From the NCBI RefSeq assembly GCF_016907875.1, contig NZ_JAFBCU010000001.1:186001-250000 (forward strand): 64,000 bases of DNA, read 5' to 3'. Positions 54,412 to 62,353 of this stretch are shown one piece after another. A program made the position numbers and the translations under genes. Within the stretch, counting starts at the first letter, position 1. The number at the start of each line of letters is the position of its first letter. The DNA comes from Arthrobacter roseus (GTDB lineage: Bacteria > Actinomycetota > Actinomycetes > Actinomycetales > Micrococcaceae). The notes below the pieces were generated by a model. That model was given only the letters and a program-made list of their open reading frames with translations, ran no database searches and was not told the DNA's origin.

Positions 54412-54693
54412 TTAGAGAATGCCCTGCTGGGGCCAATCCCAAACACCAGCTACTGCCTGCTGGGGCCAATCCCAAACACCAGCTACTGCCTGCTGGGGCC
54501 AATCCCAAACACCAGCTACTGCCTGCTGGGGCCAATCCCAAACACCAGCTACTGCCTGCTGGGGCCAATCCCAAACACCAGCTATCGACTGCTGGGGCCA
54601 ATCCCAAACGCCGCCTGCCACTGTGCTGGTTGCGGGTGCAACTGCGCCAGCGACGATCAAGAACCCGGCACTTAGGCCGATGATCTTCTTCAT
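54412..54693 (-). CDS. Repeat-core RiPP-like precursor, six WDWPQQ units
   Basis: A 93-residue peptide. Residues 1-23 look like a secretion signal or hydrophobic leader (KK then IIGLSAGFLIVAGAVAPATS), followed by TVAGG. From residue 29 to 90 there are six copies of VWDWPQQ with a constant 11-residue period, joined by AVAG (once SIAG), and the chain ends GIL. Each linker AG/GG before V could be a protease site that releases VWDWPQQAVAG-type peptides. No unit contains Cys or Thr, and only one a Ser, so lanthionine or thiazole chemistry is not available in the cores. GAAGGGAA lies 5-6 bases before the ATG. It is probably secreted and possibly modified by the downstream SpaB_C protein; function unknown. 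Confidence 0.8.
   Translation of the reverse strand: MKKIIGLSAGFLIVAGAVAPATSTVAGGVWDWPQQSIAGVWDWPQQAVAGVWDWPQQAVAGVWDWPQQAVAGVWDWPQQAVAGVWDWPQQGIL
54424..54609. repeat. 33-bp tandem repeat within the precursor gene
   Basis: Units start at 54424, 54457, 54490, 54523, 54556 and 54589 (the last partial). The first four 33-bp copies are identical and the fifth differs only in its last four bases, even at silent sites. This means recent expansion or active gene conversion. Confidence 0.95.
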
Positions 54694-55047
54694 GAGATTC
54701 CCTTCGAGTGACAACGTACTTTCCTGCCTCGGTCGCTGAGCTCCCGATGACTCAAGAATGACTTGTCCAATTAAGGGTGTCCAGCTGAGCAGATGCCCTA
54801 TTCTGGACATGGCCACAAGCGGACTTTGGCAGGATCCTGCAACCCTGAATTTGGCATGCTGCAAGCCTCAGGCCCGCAGAGATCCGTGGAAAATGGGCTA
54901 AAAAGATGTCGACGCCTTGTAAGGTGTCATTAACCGGCCATGGCAATTTCTGGCGTTCAGAAAATGCCCGCACAGCGCGACACAGTGCGTTCTCACCTCC
55001 CACCGAGGCAGGACCGACGCAGCAAGCACATCGTAGAGAGGACCTCA

Positions 55048-56010
55048 GTGCTCGAAGGAACCGCGGTTGAGCTCTATAAATTCGCCGTCGCCAACCCGTC
55101 GTGGACCAAGCAGGATGCCTCTGACGCCTTGGGCTACACGCTCAAACACATAGAAGTTTCCATTGCCGGACTTGAACGGCAGAGGCTCCTTGCGCCCGGA
55201 ACGAGTGGGCAATGGGTGGCGATTGCTCCGGAAACTGCCTTGGCGGACATTGTCGATGAAGATGAGCGAACCATGCTGCAATTGAGGTCCAGGGTCAGCG
55301 AACGGCGACGAGAATTCGCCAGTATCGTTCCGGTATTTCTCGAAGCTCGGGCACATGCTGCAGGCAGCGGATCTGTGGAAGTTCTGGAGGACCCCGCCAA
55401 AGTACGTCGGCTCCTGATAGATTCCGGCAGGGACGTCATGACCAGCGTCCTTATTGCCCAGCCAGGCCAAGGTTCCACTGCGGACGTTCAAGAAGAGAGC
55501 GTTCGAAAAGACCTCGAGCTGTTGCAGCGTGGAATCCAGCGAAGAAATCTGTATCCAACGGGCACCCGTGATCACGTGCCTACGCGAAAAGCCGTTGCGA
55601 CGGTTACGGACGCTGGCGGCGAATTCAGGGCTCTTCCCTTTGTGCCCCTGAGGCTCATGATCTTTGACAAAAATCTCGCCATAGTGGCACGTCAGCTGGA
55701 CCCTGGAGACAAAGCGGCTCTGGTGATCCGTGATCCCAACCTTGTTCATATATTCACGCTGCTCTTTGATCTCGCATGGGAAATTGCATCACCGTTCCTT
55801 GACGAGGTTGGCCGAAAGTCTCCATTGACCAGTACGCAGCAATCCATTCTGAACGGGCTGGCTGTGGGGTACTCGGACGAAGTGATCGCCCGTCGGCTAG
55901 ACATCAGCGTGCGTACCTGTCGCAGGCACATCGCCTGGATGCTTGAAGAGTTGAGGGCAGACAGTCGTTTCCAAGCAGGCATCAAAGCCAGAGATGCCGG
56001 CTGGATTTAA
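55048..56010 (+). CDS. LuxR-type regulator (TrmB-like N-terminus) of the repeat-peptide locus
   Basis: A 320-residue regulator. The N-terminal winged-helix part (LEGTAVELYKFAVANPSWTKQDASDALG with SIAGLERQRLL) resembles TrmB domains. The middle has a PLD/TrmB-type sensor (DVMTSVLIAQPGQGS), and the C-terminus has a LuxR HTH (LTSTQQSILNGLAVGYSDEVIARRLDISVRTCRRHIAWMLEEL). Such hybrid regulators often accompany lanthipeptide or thiopeptide genes in actinobacteria. The GTG at 55048, behind AGAGAGGA, gives the usual family start; an ATG at 54940 is an alternative. It reads divergently from the precursor gene. Confidence 0.85.
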   Translation: MLEGTAVELYKFAVANPSWTKQDASDALGYTLKHIEVSIAGLERQRLLAPGTSGQWVAIAPETALADIVDEDERTMLQLRSRVSERRREFASIVPVFLEARAHAAGSGSVEVLEDPAKVRRLLIDSGRDVMTSVLIAQPGQGSTADVQEESVRKDLELLQRGIQRRNLYPTGTRDHVPTRKAVATVTDAGGEFRALPFVPLRLMIFDKNLAIVARQLDPGDKAALVIRDPNLVHIFTLLFDLAWEIASPFLDEVGRKSPLTSTQQSILNGLAVGYSDEVIARRLDISVRTCRRHIAWMLEELRADSRFQAGIKARDAGWI

Positions 56011-56023
56011 GTGTCGGAAGCCC

Positions 56024-56067
56024 GACGGCGGTCGCTGTTCCTCGCACCAAGGACAAAGACCGCCGTC
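56024..56067. terminator. Hairpin after the LuxR-type regulator
   Basis: GACGGCGGTC (56024-56033) is the complement of GACCGCCGTC (56058-56067), with a 24-base loop, 14 bases after the stop codon. No T tract. Confidence 0.4.
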
Positions 56068-56244
56068 GCGCTGACCTGAAAGCTAACACGACGGTGAAAC
56101 CAAAAGTGGCATTCTATAAACCTTCGTGAAAAAGGTACCGGAACAGGTCTCAAATATTGCCTTAATGCATCTCCCGTAGTAGTGCCCCTTCCGCCAGTCA
56201 ACGGAAGTTGTTCCACGGTGAACCGCGCGCGTTATAGTGTGGGA

Positions 56245-57534
56245 ATGACTTCACAAGACGAGCTGAACCCCCTGCCGCTGACCGCTGAAACGGAAGTCGC
56301 TCTTGAGCGTGCCGCCGAATCCGCTCATCGTCATGAGGAACTGTTCTCCGTGCGGGCGGCTGGCATTAAGCAGTCGGCTGTTAGAGACGTCTTCGACATC
56401 TCGGCAAAGCCCGGACTCATCTCCCTCGCAGGCGGCAGCCCGTACCTGAAGTCTCTGCCTCTGGAAGAGCTGGGGAAGTCCGCTGCCAAGATCATTACCG
56501 AGCACGGCCTCGAAGCTTTCCAGTATGGCTCAGGGCAGGGCACGGATGAGCTACGCCAGCAGGTCTGCGACGTCATGGCTCTTGAGGGCATCACGGATGC
56601 GTCACCCGACAACGTGGTCATCACCACTGGCTCCCAGTCAGCCCAAGACGTTGCCGCGAAAGTATTCTGCAACCCAGGCGACGTCATCCTCTGCGAAGAC
56701 CCCACCTACGTGGGGGCGCTCAACACCTTCGAAGCCTATGAAGTTGACGTCCAACCAGTTCTCATGGACAACGACGGCCTCATCCCAGAAGAGCTTGAGC
56801 GGCGGATCGAGGAACTGAAGGCAGCAGGGAAAAACATCAAGCTGCTCTACACCATCCCCAGCTTCAACAATCCCTCCGGCATCACGCTCAGCGCTGATCG
56901 GCGTCAGCGGATAGTGGACATCTGCAAAGCAAGCAACATCCTCGTTCTTGAAGACAACCCGTACGGGCTCCTCCGGTTTGACGGCAAACCGCTGAAAACT
57001 CTGCGCGCGGACAACCCCGACGACGTCATCTATCTGGGTTCGTTCTCGAAGATCTTTGCGCCTGGCGTCCGGCTGGGCTGGGCACTGGTACCCGAGCACA
57101 TGTACCGCCGCTTCTATCTGGCCTGCGAAGCTGTGGTCCTGTGCCCGTCCGTCATCAACCAGATGCTCGTCTCTGCATACCTCCGGGACTACGACTGGAA
57201 CGGATTCCTGCGTTCTTCACGAGACCTCTATGCAGCGCGATGCAACACGATGCTCAAAGCATTGGAAGACCAGATGCCCGACGGCGTCAGCTGGACGGTC
57301 CCGGATGGCGGGTTCTTCATCTGGCTCACTTTGCCCGAGGGGATCGACACGTACCCGCTTCTTAAAAAGGCCATCGACGCCCGGGTGGTCTTCATCCCCG
57401 GCGCAGCGTTCGTCCCCTCTGATGACCCATCGAACTGTCTCAGGCTCGCATTCAGTGCGGTTTCGAGCGAAGACATTGAAGAAGGTCTGCGGAGGCTCAC
57501 CCCCATCCTGCGCGAAGCCATCGAAGCGCTGTAG
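56245..57534 (+). CDS. PLP-dependent aminotransferase (class I/II, 2-aminoadipate/MocR-core type)
   Basis: A 429-residue fold-type I aminotransferase without a DNA-binding domain. Features are GLISLAGGSPYLKSLP, QYGSGQGTDELRQQV, VITTGSQSAQDVAAKVFCNPGD, the PLP-contact YTIPSFNNPSG, VLEDNPYGLLRFDG and the Schiff-base lysine in YLGSFSKIFAPGVRLGW. It resembles LysN-type 2-aminoadipate and branched/aromatic aminotransferases. The start at 56245 is a short distance after a purine-rich GTGTGGGA. Substrate is not evident from context. Confidence 0.9.
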   Translation: MTSQDELNPLPLTAETEVALERAAESAHRHEELFSVRAAGIKQSAVRDVFDISAKPGLISLAGGSPYLKSLPLEELGKSAAKIITEHGLEAFQYGSGQGTDELRQQVCDVMALEGITDASPDNVVITTGSQSAQDVAAKVFCNPGDVILCEDPTYVGALNTFEAYEVDVQPVLMDNDGLIPEELERRIEELKAAGKNIKLLYTIPSFNNPSGITLSADRRQRIVDICKASNILVLEDNPYGLLRFDGKPLKTLRADNPDDVIYLGSFSKIFAPGVRLGWALVPEHMYRRFYLACEAVVLCPSVINQMLVSAYLRDYDWNGFLRSSRDLYAARCNTMLKALEDQMPDGVSWTVPDGGFFIWLTLPEGIDTYPLLKKAIDARVVFIPGAAFVPSDDPSNCLRLAFSAVSSEDIEEGLRRLTPILREAIEAL

Positions 57535-57549
57535 TCCACCGATCCTCTA

Positions 57550-57921
57550 GTCCAAACTCGGGAATCGCAGAATCCTCAGCCCTACAGGGTTGCTTTCGAT
57601 GCGATTGATGCTGACCCCGCCCATCTGCTCATCGTGGCCACTGCCGACCAGATCCTGGCGGGTACCATGCAGCTATCCTTCATCCCCGGGCTGGCCAGAG
57701 CTGGTGCGCTGCGAGCACAAATTGAAGCTGTCCGAGTACATGGCCAATACCGGAGCAAGGGCCTAGGGCATGCAATGTTCCAATGGGCCATAGCGGAGGC
57801 CAGACGGCGCGGTTGTAATCTTGTCCAGCTGACAACCGATAAGTCACGCTCAGATGCCCACCGTTTCTACGAGAGTCTGGGCTTTATCGCTTCGCACGAA
57901 GGTCTGAAGCTGACCTTGTAG
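57550..57921 (+). pseudogene. GNAT acetyltransferase lacking its N-terminal 40-50 residues
   Basis: The frame carries the central and C-terminal GNAT domain: AFDAIDADPAHLLIVA, QILAGTMQLSFIPGLARAGALRAQIEAVRVH, the acetyl-CoA loop QYRSKGLGHAMFQWAI and TTDKSRSDAHRFYESLGFIASHEGLKL. Read back in frame, it meets the stop of the aminotransferase gene with no ATG, so the usual start with the first strand and helices is missing. A GTG at 57634 could make a 95-residue fragment. Probably a recent deletion fused it to its neighbour. Confidence 0.75.
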
Positions 57922-57952
57922 GACGGATACCTTTCGGGCCGCGAGCTCCCGG

Positions 57953-58891
57953 CTACGCTCTTACCCGCTCGGCTACCCAATCGACCTCCTCCGCCAGGAG
58001 TGCCAATCCGGTGCCAACCGGCACATAACCAAGCTCCGCGGACGCAATAGTGTCAAGAACGATCGGATGCCGAGCGAGCCAAGGATTCCGTCCCCGCTCT
58101 GGGTCGGAAACATCATCAAGGAATTTCAGCGTCCCTGTCCAGCCCAGGTGCCTGCCGATAGCCCGCACAGTTTGCTCGGCAGTGGGACTATCGGGATCAG
58201 CACTATTGAGAATCCTCGCCCCCGGCTGACTGGCGATGGTTGCAATGAGAGCAGCAGTGTTCGTGGCGGCTGTCAGATGGTCGATCGATGCGGCGCCAGC
58301 CAGTTCGATGTCCTGCTCGCCGCGAACCATCAACTCCACGAATGACCGAGTGCGCGGGTTGCGTGCCCAGCGTCCATGAACCTTGGACGGCCGGATTACC
58401 GTGATGGGCAAGCCGCTATCCAAAGCCGTTCGCTCAGCGGCAACCTTTGATGGCGCGTAACCCTCGCGGGTGAATGGATTGACGTCGTCATGGGCAGGAG
58501 GCAACGTCAGGGAGGTCTCGTTGATCGGACCGGCAAACTTCGGTGGCTCATCGCTATTGACGTGGTGGCCCTCAGGGTCCACGTAGACCGCTCTCGTGGA
58601 GATCAGAACCGGGCAGTCCACCGATGACATGGCCGGCAGCAACGCGCACACATCCGCTGCCTGGTACGTCAACAGATCAACGAGCAGCTCAGCCCCGTTG
58701 CCCACCAGGCGTTCAACCGCATCCGCGTTGCTCCGCTCTATCGGGTGAAAGCGAACGCCCGCCTCAGAGAGTTCCTGCGGCATCTGCTCAGGGTGCCGCC
58801 CGGTTACATCAACTGACCATCCGTTGGCGGCCAGCATCTTGGCTGCGGCACCGCCCATGGCCCCCGTCCCGCCCAGAATTATTGCTCGCAT
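57953..58891 (-). CDS. NAD-dependent epimerase/reductase family protein
   Basis: A 312-residue extended SDR starting AIILGGTGAMGGAAAKMLAANGW, with VLISTRAVYVDPEGHHVNSDEPPKF, YAPSKVAAER (Tyr-xxx-Lys) and VIRPSKVHGRWARNPRTRSF. It is a third member, more distant, of the SDR group seen at 13085 and 30943. The start at 58891 is preferred for CGAGGAG upstream. It lies 39 bases after the hisC-like start region on the same strand and may form an operon with it. Substrate unknown. Confidence 0.85.
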   Translation of the reverse strand: MRAIILGGTGAMGGAAAKMLAANGWSVDVTGRHPEQMPQELSEAGVRFHPIERSNADAVERLVGNGAELLVDLLTYQAADVCALLPAMSSVDCPVLISTRAVYVDPEGHHVNSDEPPKFAGPINETSLTLPPAHDDVNPFTREGYAPSKVAAERTALDSGLPITVIRPSKVHGRWARNPRTRSFVELMVRGEQDIELAGAASIDHLTAATNTAALIATIASQPGARILNSADPDSPTAEQTVRAIGRHLGWTGTLKFLDDVSDPERGRNPWLARHPIVLDTIASAELGYVPVGTGLALLAEEVDWVAERVRA

Positions 58892-58930
58892 GCCCTGCTC
58901 CTCGAGACCGACCAATCGAACAAAGCGATA

Positions 58931-60070
58931 TCAGGCGACGCCGGGGCCCTTGGGGTAGGTGGCGCACAGCGCCAGGAACCGTGAGTTCCCCTCGGATTCA
59001 CCAATGCTCACGCGGATACCCTCAACACCGAAGGCTCGCACTGACAATGCCTGCTCGCCAGCCAGAGAGGCGAATTCCGGTGTATTCTCGCCGAGTTTCA
59101 GCCACACGAAGTTACCTTCGGCCTGCGGCACATCCCAGCCGAGATCCTTCAGGCCCTTCACCACGCGTTCGCGTTCATCGACGAGTCCCTGGACGCGCTC
59201 TTTGACCTGCTCATAGTTCCGGATCGAAGCAATAGCTGCTTGCTCGGCCACTGAAGATACAGCGAACGGCGTTGCAGTGACCCTCAGGTACTGCGTGAGG
59301 TCCGGGTGCGAAACGGAATAGCCAACCCGCAGATTAGCCAGCCCATGGGCTTTCGAGAAGGTCCTCAGCACCATGACGTTCGGGTACTTGCGGTAAATTG
59401 CCAGACCATCCACGGCATCTGTGGCGCGGACAAATTCTTGATACGCCTCGTCAATGACAACGACGACGTCCGAGGGAACCTTTGCAAGGAATCCCTCCAC
59501 CTGCTCGGTTGTCAGGATCGGCCCGGTCGGGTTGTTGGGAGTGCACAAGAGAATGACTCGAGTCCGGTCATTCACGGCAGCCGCCATCGCGTCAAGGTTG
59601 TGCGTGCCGTCGTCGTTCACAGGGACCTGAACACTGTTAGCGCCAGCGAGGCCCACAGAGATGGGGTATGCCTCGAAGGAACGCCACGCGTAGATGACCT
59701 CGTCCGGTTCCTGTGCTTGTTCTTGGCCCGCGAACGTTGCCAGAATCTGGTTCAGCGCACCGAGACTTCCCGCGCCGGTCACAATGTCCTCTGCCGGAAC
59801 GTCCAAGAATTCAGAAAGTTCGACCCGCAGCGCCGTGCTCATGGGATCCGGGTACCGGTTGATAGCGCTGGCTTCGCGGATGGCGTCCAGGACGGCGGGG
59901 ATCGGCGGTAACGGGTTCTCGTTGGATGAGAGTTTGAAGCTCCGAAGACCGTCTATCGCGACGGGGGGTTTGCCCGCTGCGTACCGTGGGAGTTTACCCA
60001 GCACGCCGCGCGGCGCGATGGCGGCTGGCTGACCGTCTTCGGCTGTGTTCTGATTCTCGCGTGTTGTCAT
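58931..60070 (-). CDS. hisC: Histidinol-phosphate/aromatic aminotransferase
   Basis: A 379-residue fold-type I aminotransferase of the HisC/Pat family: SFKLSSNENPLPPIP near residue 45, INRYPDP, TGAGSLGALNQILATF, TPNNPTGPIL, VVVIDEAYQEF and the PLP-lysine in LRTFSKAHGLANLRVGY. In actinobacteria such a copy may serve in histidine synthesis or as aromatic amino acid aminotransferase (Pat). It is not linked to other his genes here, so the assignment between the two is uncertain. Confidence 0.85.
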   Translation of the reverse strand: MTTRENQNTAEDGQPAAIAPRGVLGKLPRYAAGKPPVAIDGLRSFKLSSNENPLPPIPAVLDAIREASAINRYPDPMSTALRVELSEFLDVPAEDIVTGAGSLGALNQILATFAGQEQAQEPDEVIYAWRSFEAYPISVGLAGANSVQVPVNDDGTHNLDAMAAAVNDRTRVILLCTPNNPTGPILTTEQVEGFLAKVPSDVVVVIDEAYQEFVRATDAVDGLAIYRKYPNVMVLRTFSKAHGLANLRVGYSVSHPDLTQYLRVTATPFAVSSVAEQAAIASIRNYEQVKERVQGLVDERERVVKGLKDLGWDVPQAEGNFVWLKLGENTPEFASLAGEQALSVRAFGVEGIRVSIGESEGNSRFLALCATYPKGPGVA

Positions 60071-60139
60071 ACACCAAGCGTAATGCCGATCCGAGTGTTG
60101 CCTGTCCGCGCTAGACGACCGTTATGGCACCATTGATCC

Positions 60140-60535
60140 ATGTTGAGGTTTATTGTTCAAATCGTCGTCAATGCGCTGGCTCTATGGGTCGCGGCCAGGC
60201 TCCTGCCCGGCATCTCGTGGGAATCAACGGCGGGCGACGGCGACCAGCGGGTTCACACGCTTCTGGGCTTCCTGGTCATCGGCCTGATTTTCGGTCTGGT
60301 GAACGCGATCGTTCGCCCTGTTGTGAAGCTCCTTTCGCTTCCCCTGACCATCCTCACCCTTGGCTTGTTCACGATCATCATCAACGCGGCGATGCTGATG
60401 CTCACGGCATGGATCACCGAGTTCACACCTGTTCAGTTCACCATCGACTCATTCTTCTGGACTGCGATCCTCGGTGCCCTGATCATCAGCCTGATCTCGT
60501 TGGTGGCCAGCATGGTGCTGCCCAACAAGAAGTAG
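60140..60535 (+). CDS. Phage-holin-4-superfamily membrane protein
   Basis: A 131-residue protein with four hydrophobic helices: FIVQIVVNALALWVAARLLPGISW, LGFLVIGLIFGLVNAIVRPVVKLLSLPLTILTLGLFTIIINAAMLML and a final helix near LGALIISLISLVASMVL. This is the common actinobacterial DUF360/Phage_holin_4_2 pattern, present outside prophages. No phage genes are near. It converges on the hydrolase gene with only 3 bases between them. Confidence 0.85.
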   Translation: MLRFIVQIVVNALALWVAARLLPGISWESTAGDGDQRVHTLLGFLVIGLIFGLVNAIVRPVVKLLSLPLTILTLGLFTIIINAAMLMLTAWITEFTPVQFTIDSFFWTAILGALIISLISLVASMVLPNKK

Positions 60536-60538
60536 CCG

Positions 60539-61939
60539 TCAGTCTCCCGGGCTCATGCCGTACTTGCGCATCCTGGGACCGCTCGACGGCGGCAGTATGC
60601 GCACGGGGTCAGGAGTCTGCCCGTTCAGTTCGAGACCGCCATTGTACTTTCGCATCTTTGGACCATGACTCTTGACCGAGAATGATGCCTTTGGTGGCTT
60701 TTCCCGGGTCAGCTTAAAGCGGTGCCGCGTACCCTGACCGCCGCGCAGAGCGCCTGCAAGCACACCCCCAGCTCCAATGAGGGCGCCGTCCTCACTCTCG
60801 TCCGCCGACCGGGCCCCGTCCATGTAGTTGTCGAGATTGTGGCCCGGCCCCAGCCCAGCGTCCTCGCCGTTTGGCGTCTCAACCCACGTGTGGATGCCCA
60901 CTGTGATGCGGTTGTTGGTCTCGGGGTTCGGTGTACCGTCCGTTGCAGGGACAATGTCCTGCTCGTGTTCCAGATGCACGGCCTTTACCCCCTCGGGAAT
61001 GTCGGTGTTGCCTACCGGAGAACCAGCGGTGACTACCATTTCGATGTCATACATCTCCCCCAGTTCGGGATCAGCAGCAAGGTTTGCTGCGTGCATGCCG
61101 CCCTGGCTGTATCCACCGAGGACCACGACGTCTCCGGCCTCCGCACCTGCCTCCGCGAGAGCCGCGCGAACGGCGTCGCCCATGTATTTGCTGTCGAACT
61201 CCATTGCCTCCACAATGCCGGTCTCGTCAAACGGATTCTCGGTTGCCGTGGCTCCGCCGGACTGGGTTCCTGGGATGGAGACCACAAAGGTTGGAGGCTG
61301 GCCGAAACCATTGTCTACCTCAATGATTTCCAGCATCCCGTGATCCGCCGAGTTGACGCTCTGGGTCCGGCCCAGAAGCCATTCAAAGGACGCATCTACG
61401 TCAACATTCTCCGGTTCCCCTACTTCGGTGGCTTCGATGGGCGCTGGGCGCAGCCATCCCCCGGCCATGACCAGGCCGAGGGATTTCCGCGAATCCTTGA
61501 GCACCACGGCCATCAGCGGTTCTGCCATATTCAAGGTTGGAAGGCCCCCATTGGACTGCACTCTCAAATCAGCCAAGAGTGCCGTGTTAGCCATTTCCGC
61601 CATGATGTAGCGGCTCGTCACTTTGTCCACGAGGTGGGCGGTGTCTTCGAATGCTGCGCTACAGGCCATGAGCCGGTCCGCGCTGTGGTGCAACGCATCG
61701 ACAGCACGCCCGCGCGTCCCTTCGGCGTAGGTCGGCATCACCATGAGCTGAAAATTCAGGCCATTGACCACCGCTACAACGTCTGTCAGGTCGGTGGATA
61801 ATTGCCTCAGCAATTGCTCGCCGCGCTGCAGTTCCTCTTCCTGAAAACGGATGGCTCCGACCCCGCCGTGCACTGTCAGGCCGTTGATGGGTTTGTCGCC
61901 CCAGTTGTCTTGCCACGATGGCGCCCACGTTTCGCTCAT
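60539..61939 (-). CDS. Alpha/beta-hydrolase with WXG100-like N-terminus
   Basis: A 466-residue protein. The first 170 residues are mostly helical and resemble WXG100/ESAT-6-like or DUF domains (HGGVGAIRFQEEELQRGEQLLRQL). The middle has an alpha/beta-hydrolase core with the nucleophile elbow GGYSQGGMHAANLA, FVVSIPGTQSG, the acid HEQDIVPATDG and the catalytic His in PGHNLDNYM. The C-terminal 60 residues are basic, with MRKYNGGLELN and MRKYGMSP repeats. It overlaps the WXG100 gene by 1 base. It is probably a secreted or surface esterase of a type VII-related pair; the substrate is unknown. Confidence 0.78.
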   Translation of the reverse strand: MSETWAPSWQDNWGDKPINGLTVHGGVGAIRFQEEELQRGEQLLRQLSTDLTDVVAVVNGLNFQLMVMPTYAEGTRGRAVDALHHSADRLMACSAAFEDTAHLVDKVTSRYIMAEMANTALLADLRVQSNGGLPTLNMAEPLMAVVLKDSRKSLGLVMAGGWLRPAPIEATEVGEPENVDVDASFEWLLGRTQSVNSADHGMLEIIEVDNGFGQPPTFVVSIPGTQSGGATATENPFDETGIVEAMEFDSKYMGDAVRAALAEAGAEAGDVVVLGGYSQGGMHAANLAADPELGEMYDIEMVVTAGSPVGNTDIPEGVKAVHLEHEQDIVPATDGTPNPETNNRITVGIHTWVETPNGEDAGLGPGHNLDNYMDGARSADESEDGALIGAGGVLAGALRGGQGTRHRFKLTREKPPKASFSVKSHGPKMRKYNGGLELNGQTPDPVRILPPSSGPRMRKYGMSPGD

Positions 61940-62235
61940 CAGAAGTCGGCGCCGAGCCGCACCCGAGCATTCTCTGACGAATGGAGCCCGGCCGCGTTGA
62001 TCGCGTCCTGAAAAATATCAGTGGCGTGAAGCAGTTGACCGCGCTGTTGCTCTACGTACCCTCTGAACTTGGTGCCTGCGGGCGAATACCAGTCCAGAGC
62101 AGTCACTGCGGACACTCTGTCCGTGATGCCACGAATAGTTTCCAGCACTTGGTACAGGTCTGCCACTATTTGCGCCGCATTGTCTGATGCCTCGTCTTGC
62201 CAGCACGTCTGCGTTGCCGCAAGGTAGCCATCCAT
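61939..62235 (-). CDS. WXG100/ESAT-6-like small protein
   Basis: A 98-residue helical-hairpin protein. The DWYSPAGTKFR turn takes the place of the WXG motif (W-Y-S), with helices LYQVLETIRGITDRVSA before and YVEQQRGQLLHATDIFQDAINAAGL after. The stop overlaps the hydrolase start (TGATG), so it is its translational partner, as in type VII secretion substrate pairs. No EssC/EccC ATPase lies in the window. Confidence 0.75.
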   Translation of the reverse strand: MDGYLAATQTCWQDEASDNAAQIVADLYQVLETIRGITDRVSAVTALDWYSPAGTKFRGYVEQQRGQLLHATDIFQDAINAAGLHSSENARVRLGADF

Positions 62236-62353
62236 AGATTGTCCTCCGGTTCAGTTCGTCTTCGTCAAAGGTATGGCGATCGCGGACTGCCCGGGTTCTA
62301 CAAGCCGGCATCTGTGGAGTGGGCAACATCGAACGGCGGCTGTGGAGGAATAG

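Noticed and set aside
54329-54607. Second minus-strand frame with GLAPAGSSWC repeats, containing Cys and Ser and so tempting as a lanthipeptide core
   Set aside because: It has no ribosome site or leader in its own frame, and its start lies inside the repeat. The other frame starts with a clear signal-like leader behind GAAGGGAA.
54424-54609. CRISPR array
   Set aside because: The 33-bp units are directly adjacent with no spacers, and no cas genes are near.
54419-54739. Plus-strand frames through the 33-bp repeats (LGPIPNTSYCL or CWGQSQTPATA units)
   Set aside because: 33 is a multiple of 3, so every frame shows a repeat. Only the minus-strand frame has a good leader, a ribosome site and a place in an operon.
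60140-60535. Prophage marker (holin)
   Set aside because: This membrane family is common outside prophages, and no other phage gene is present.
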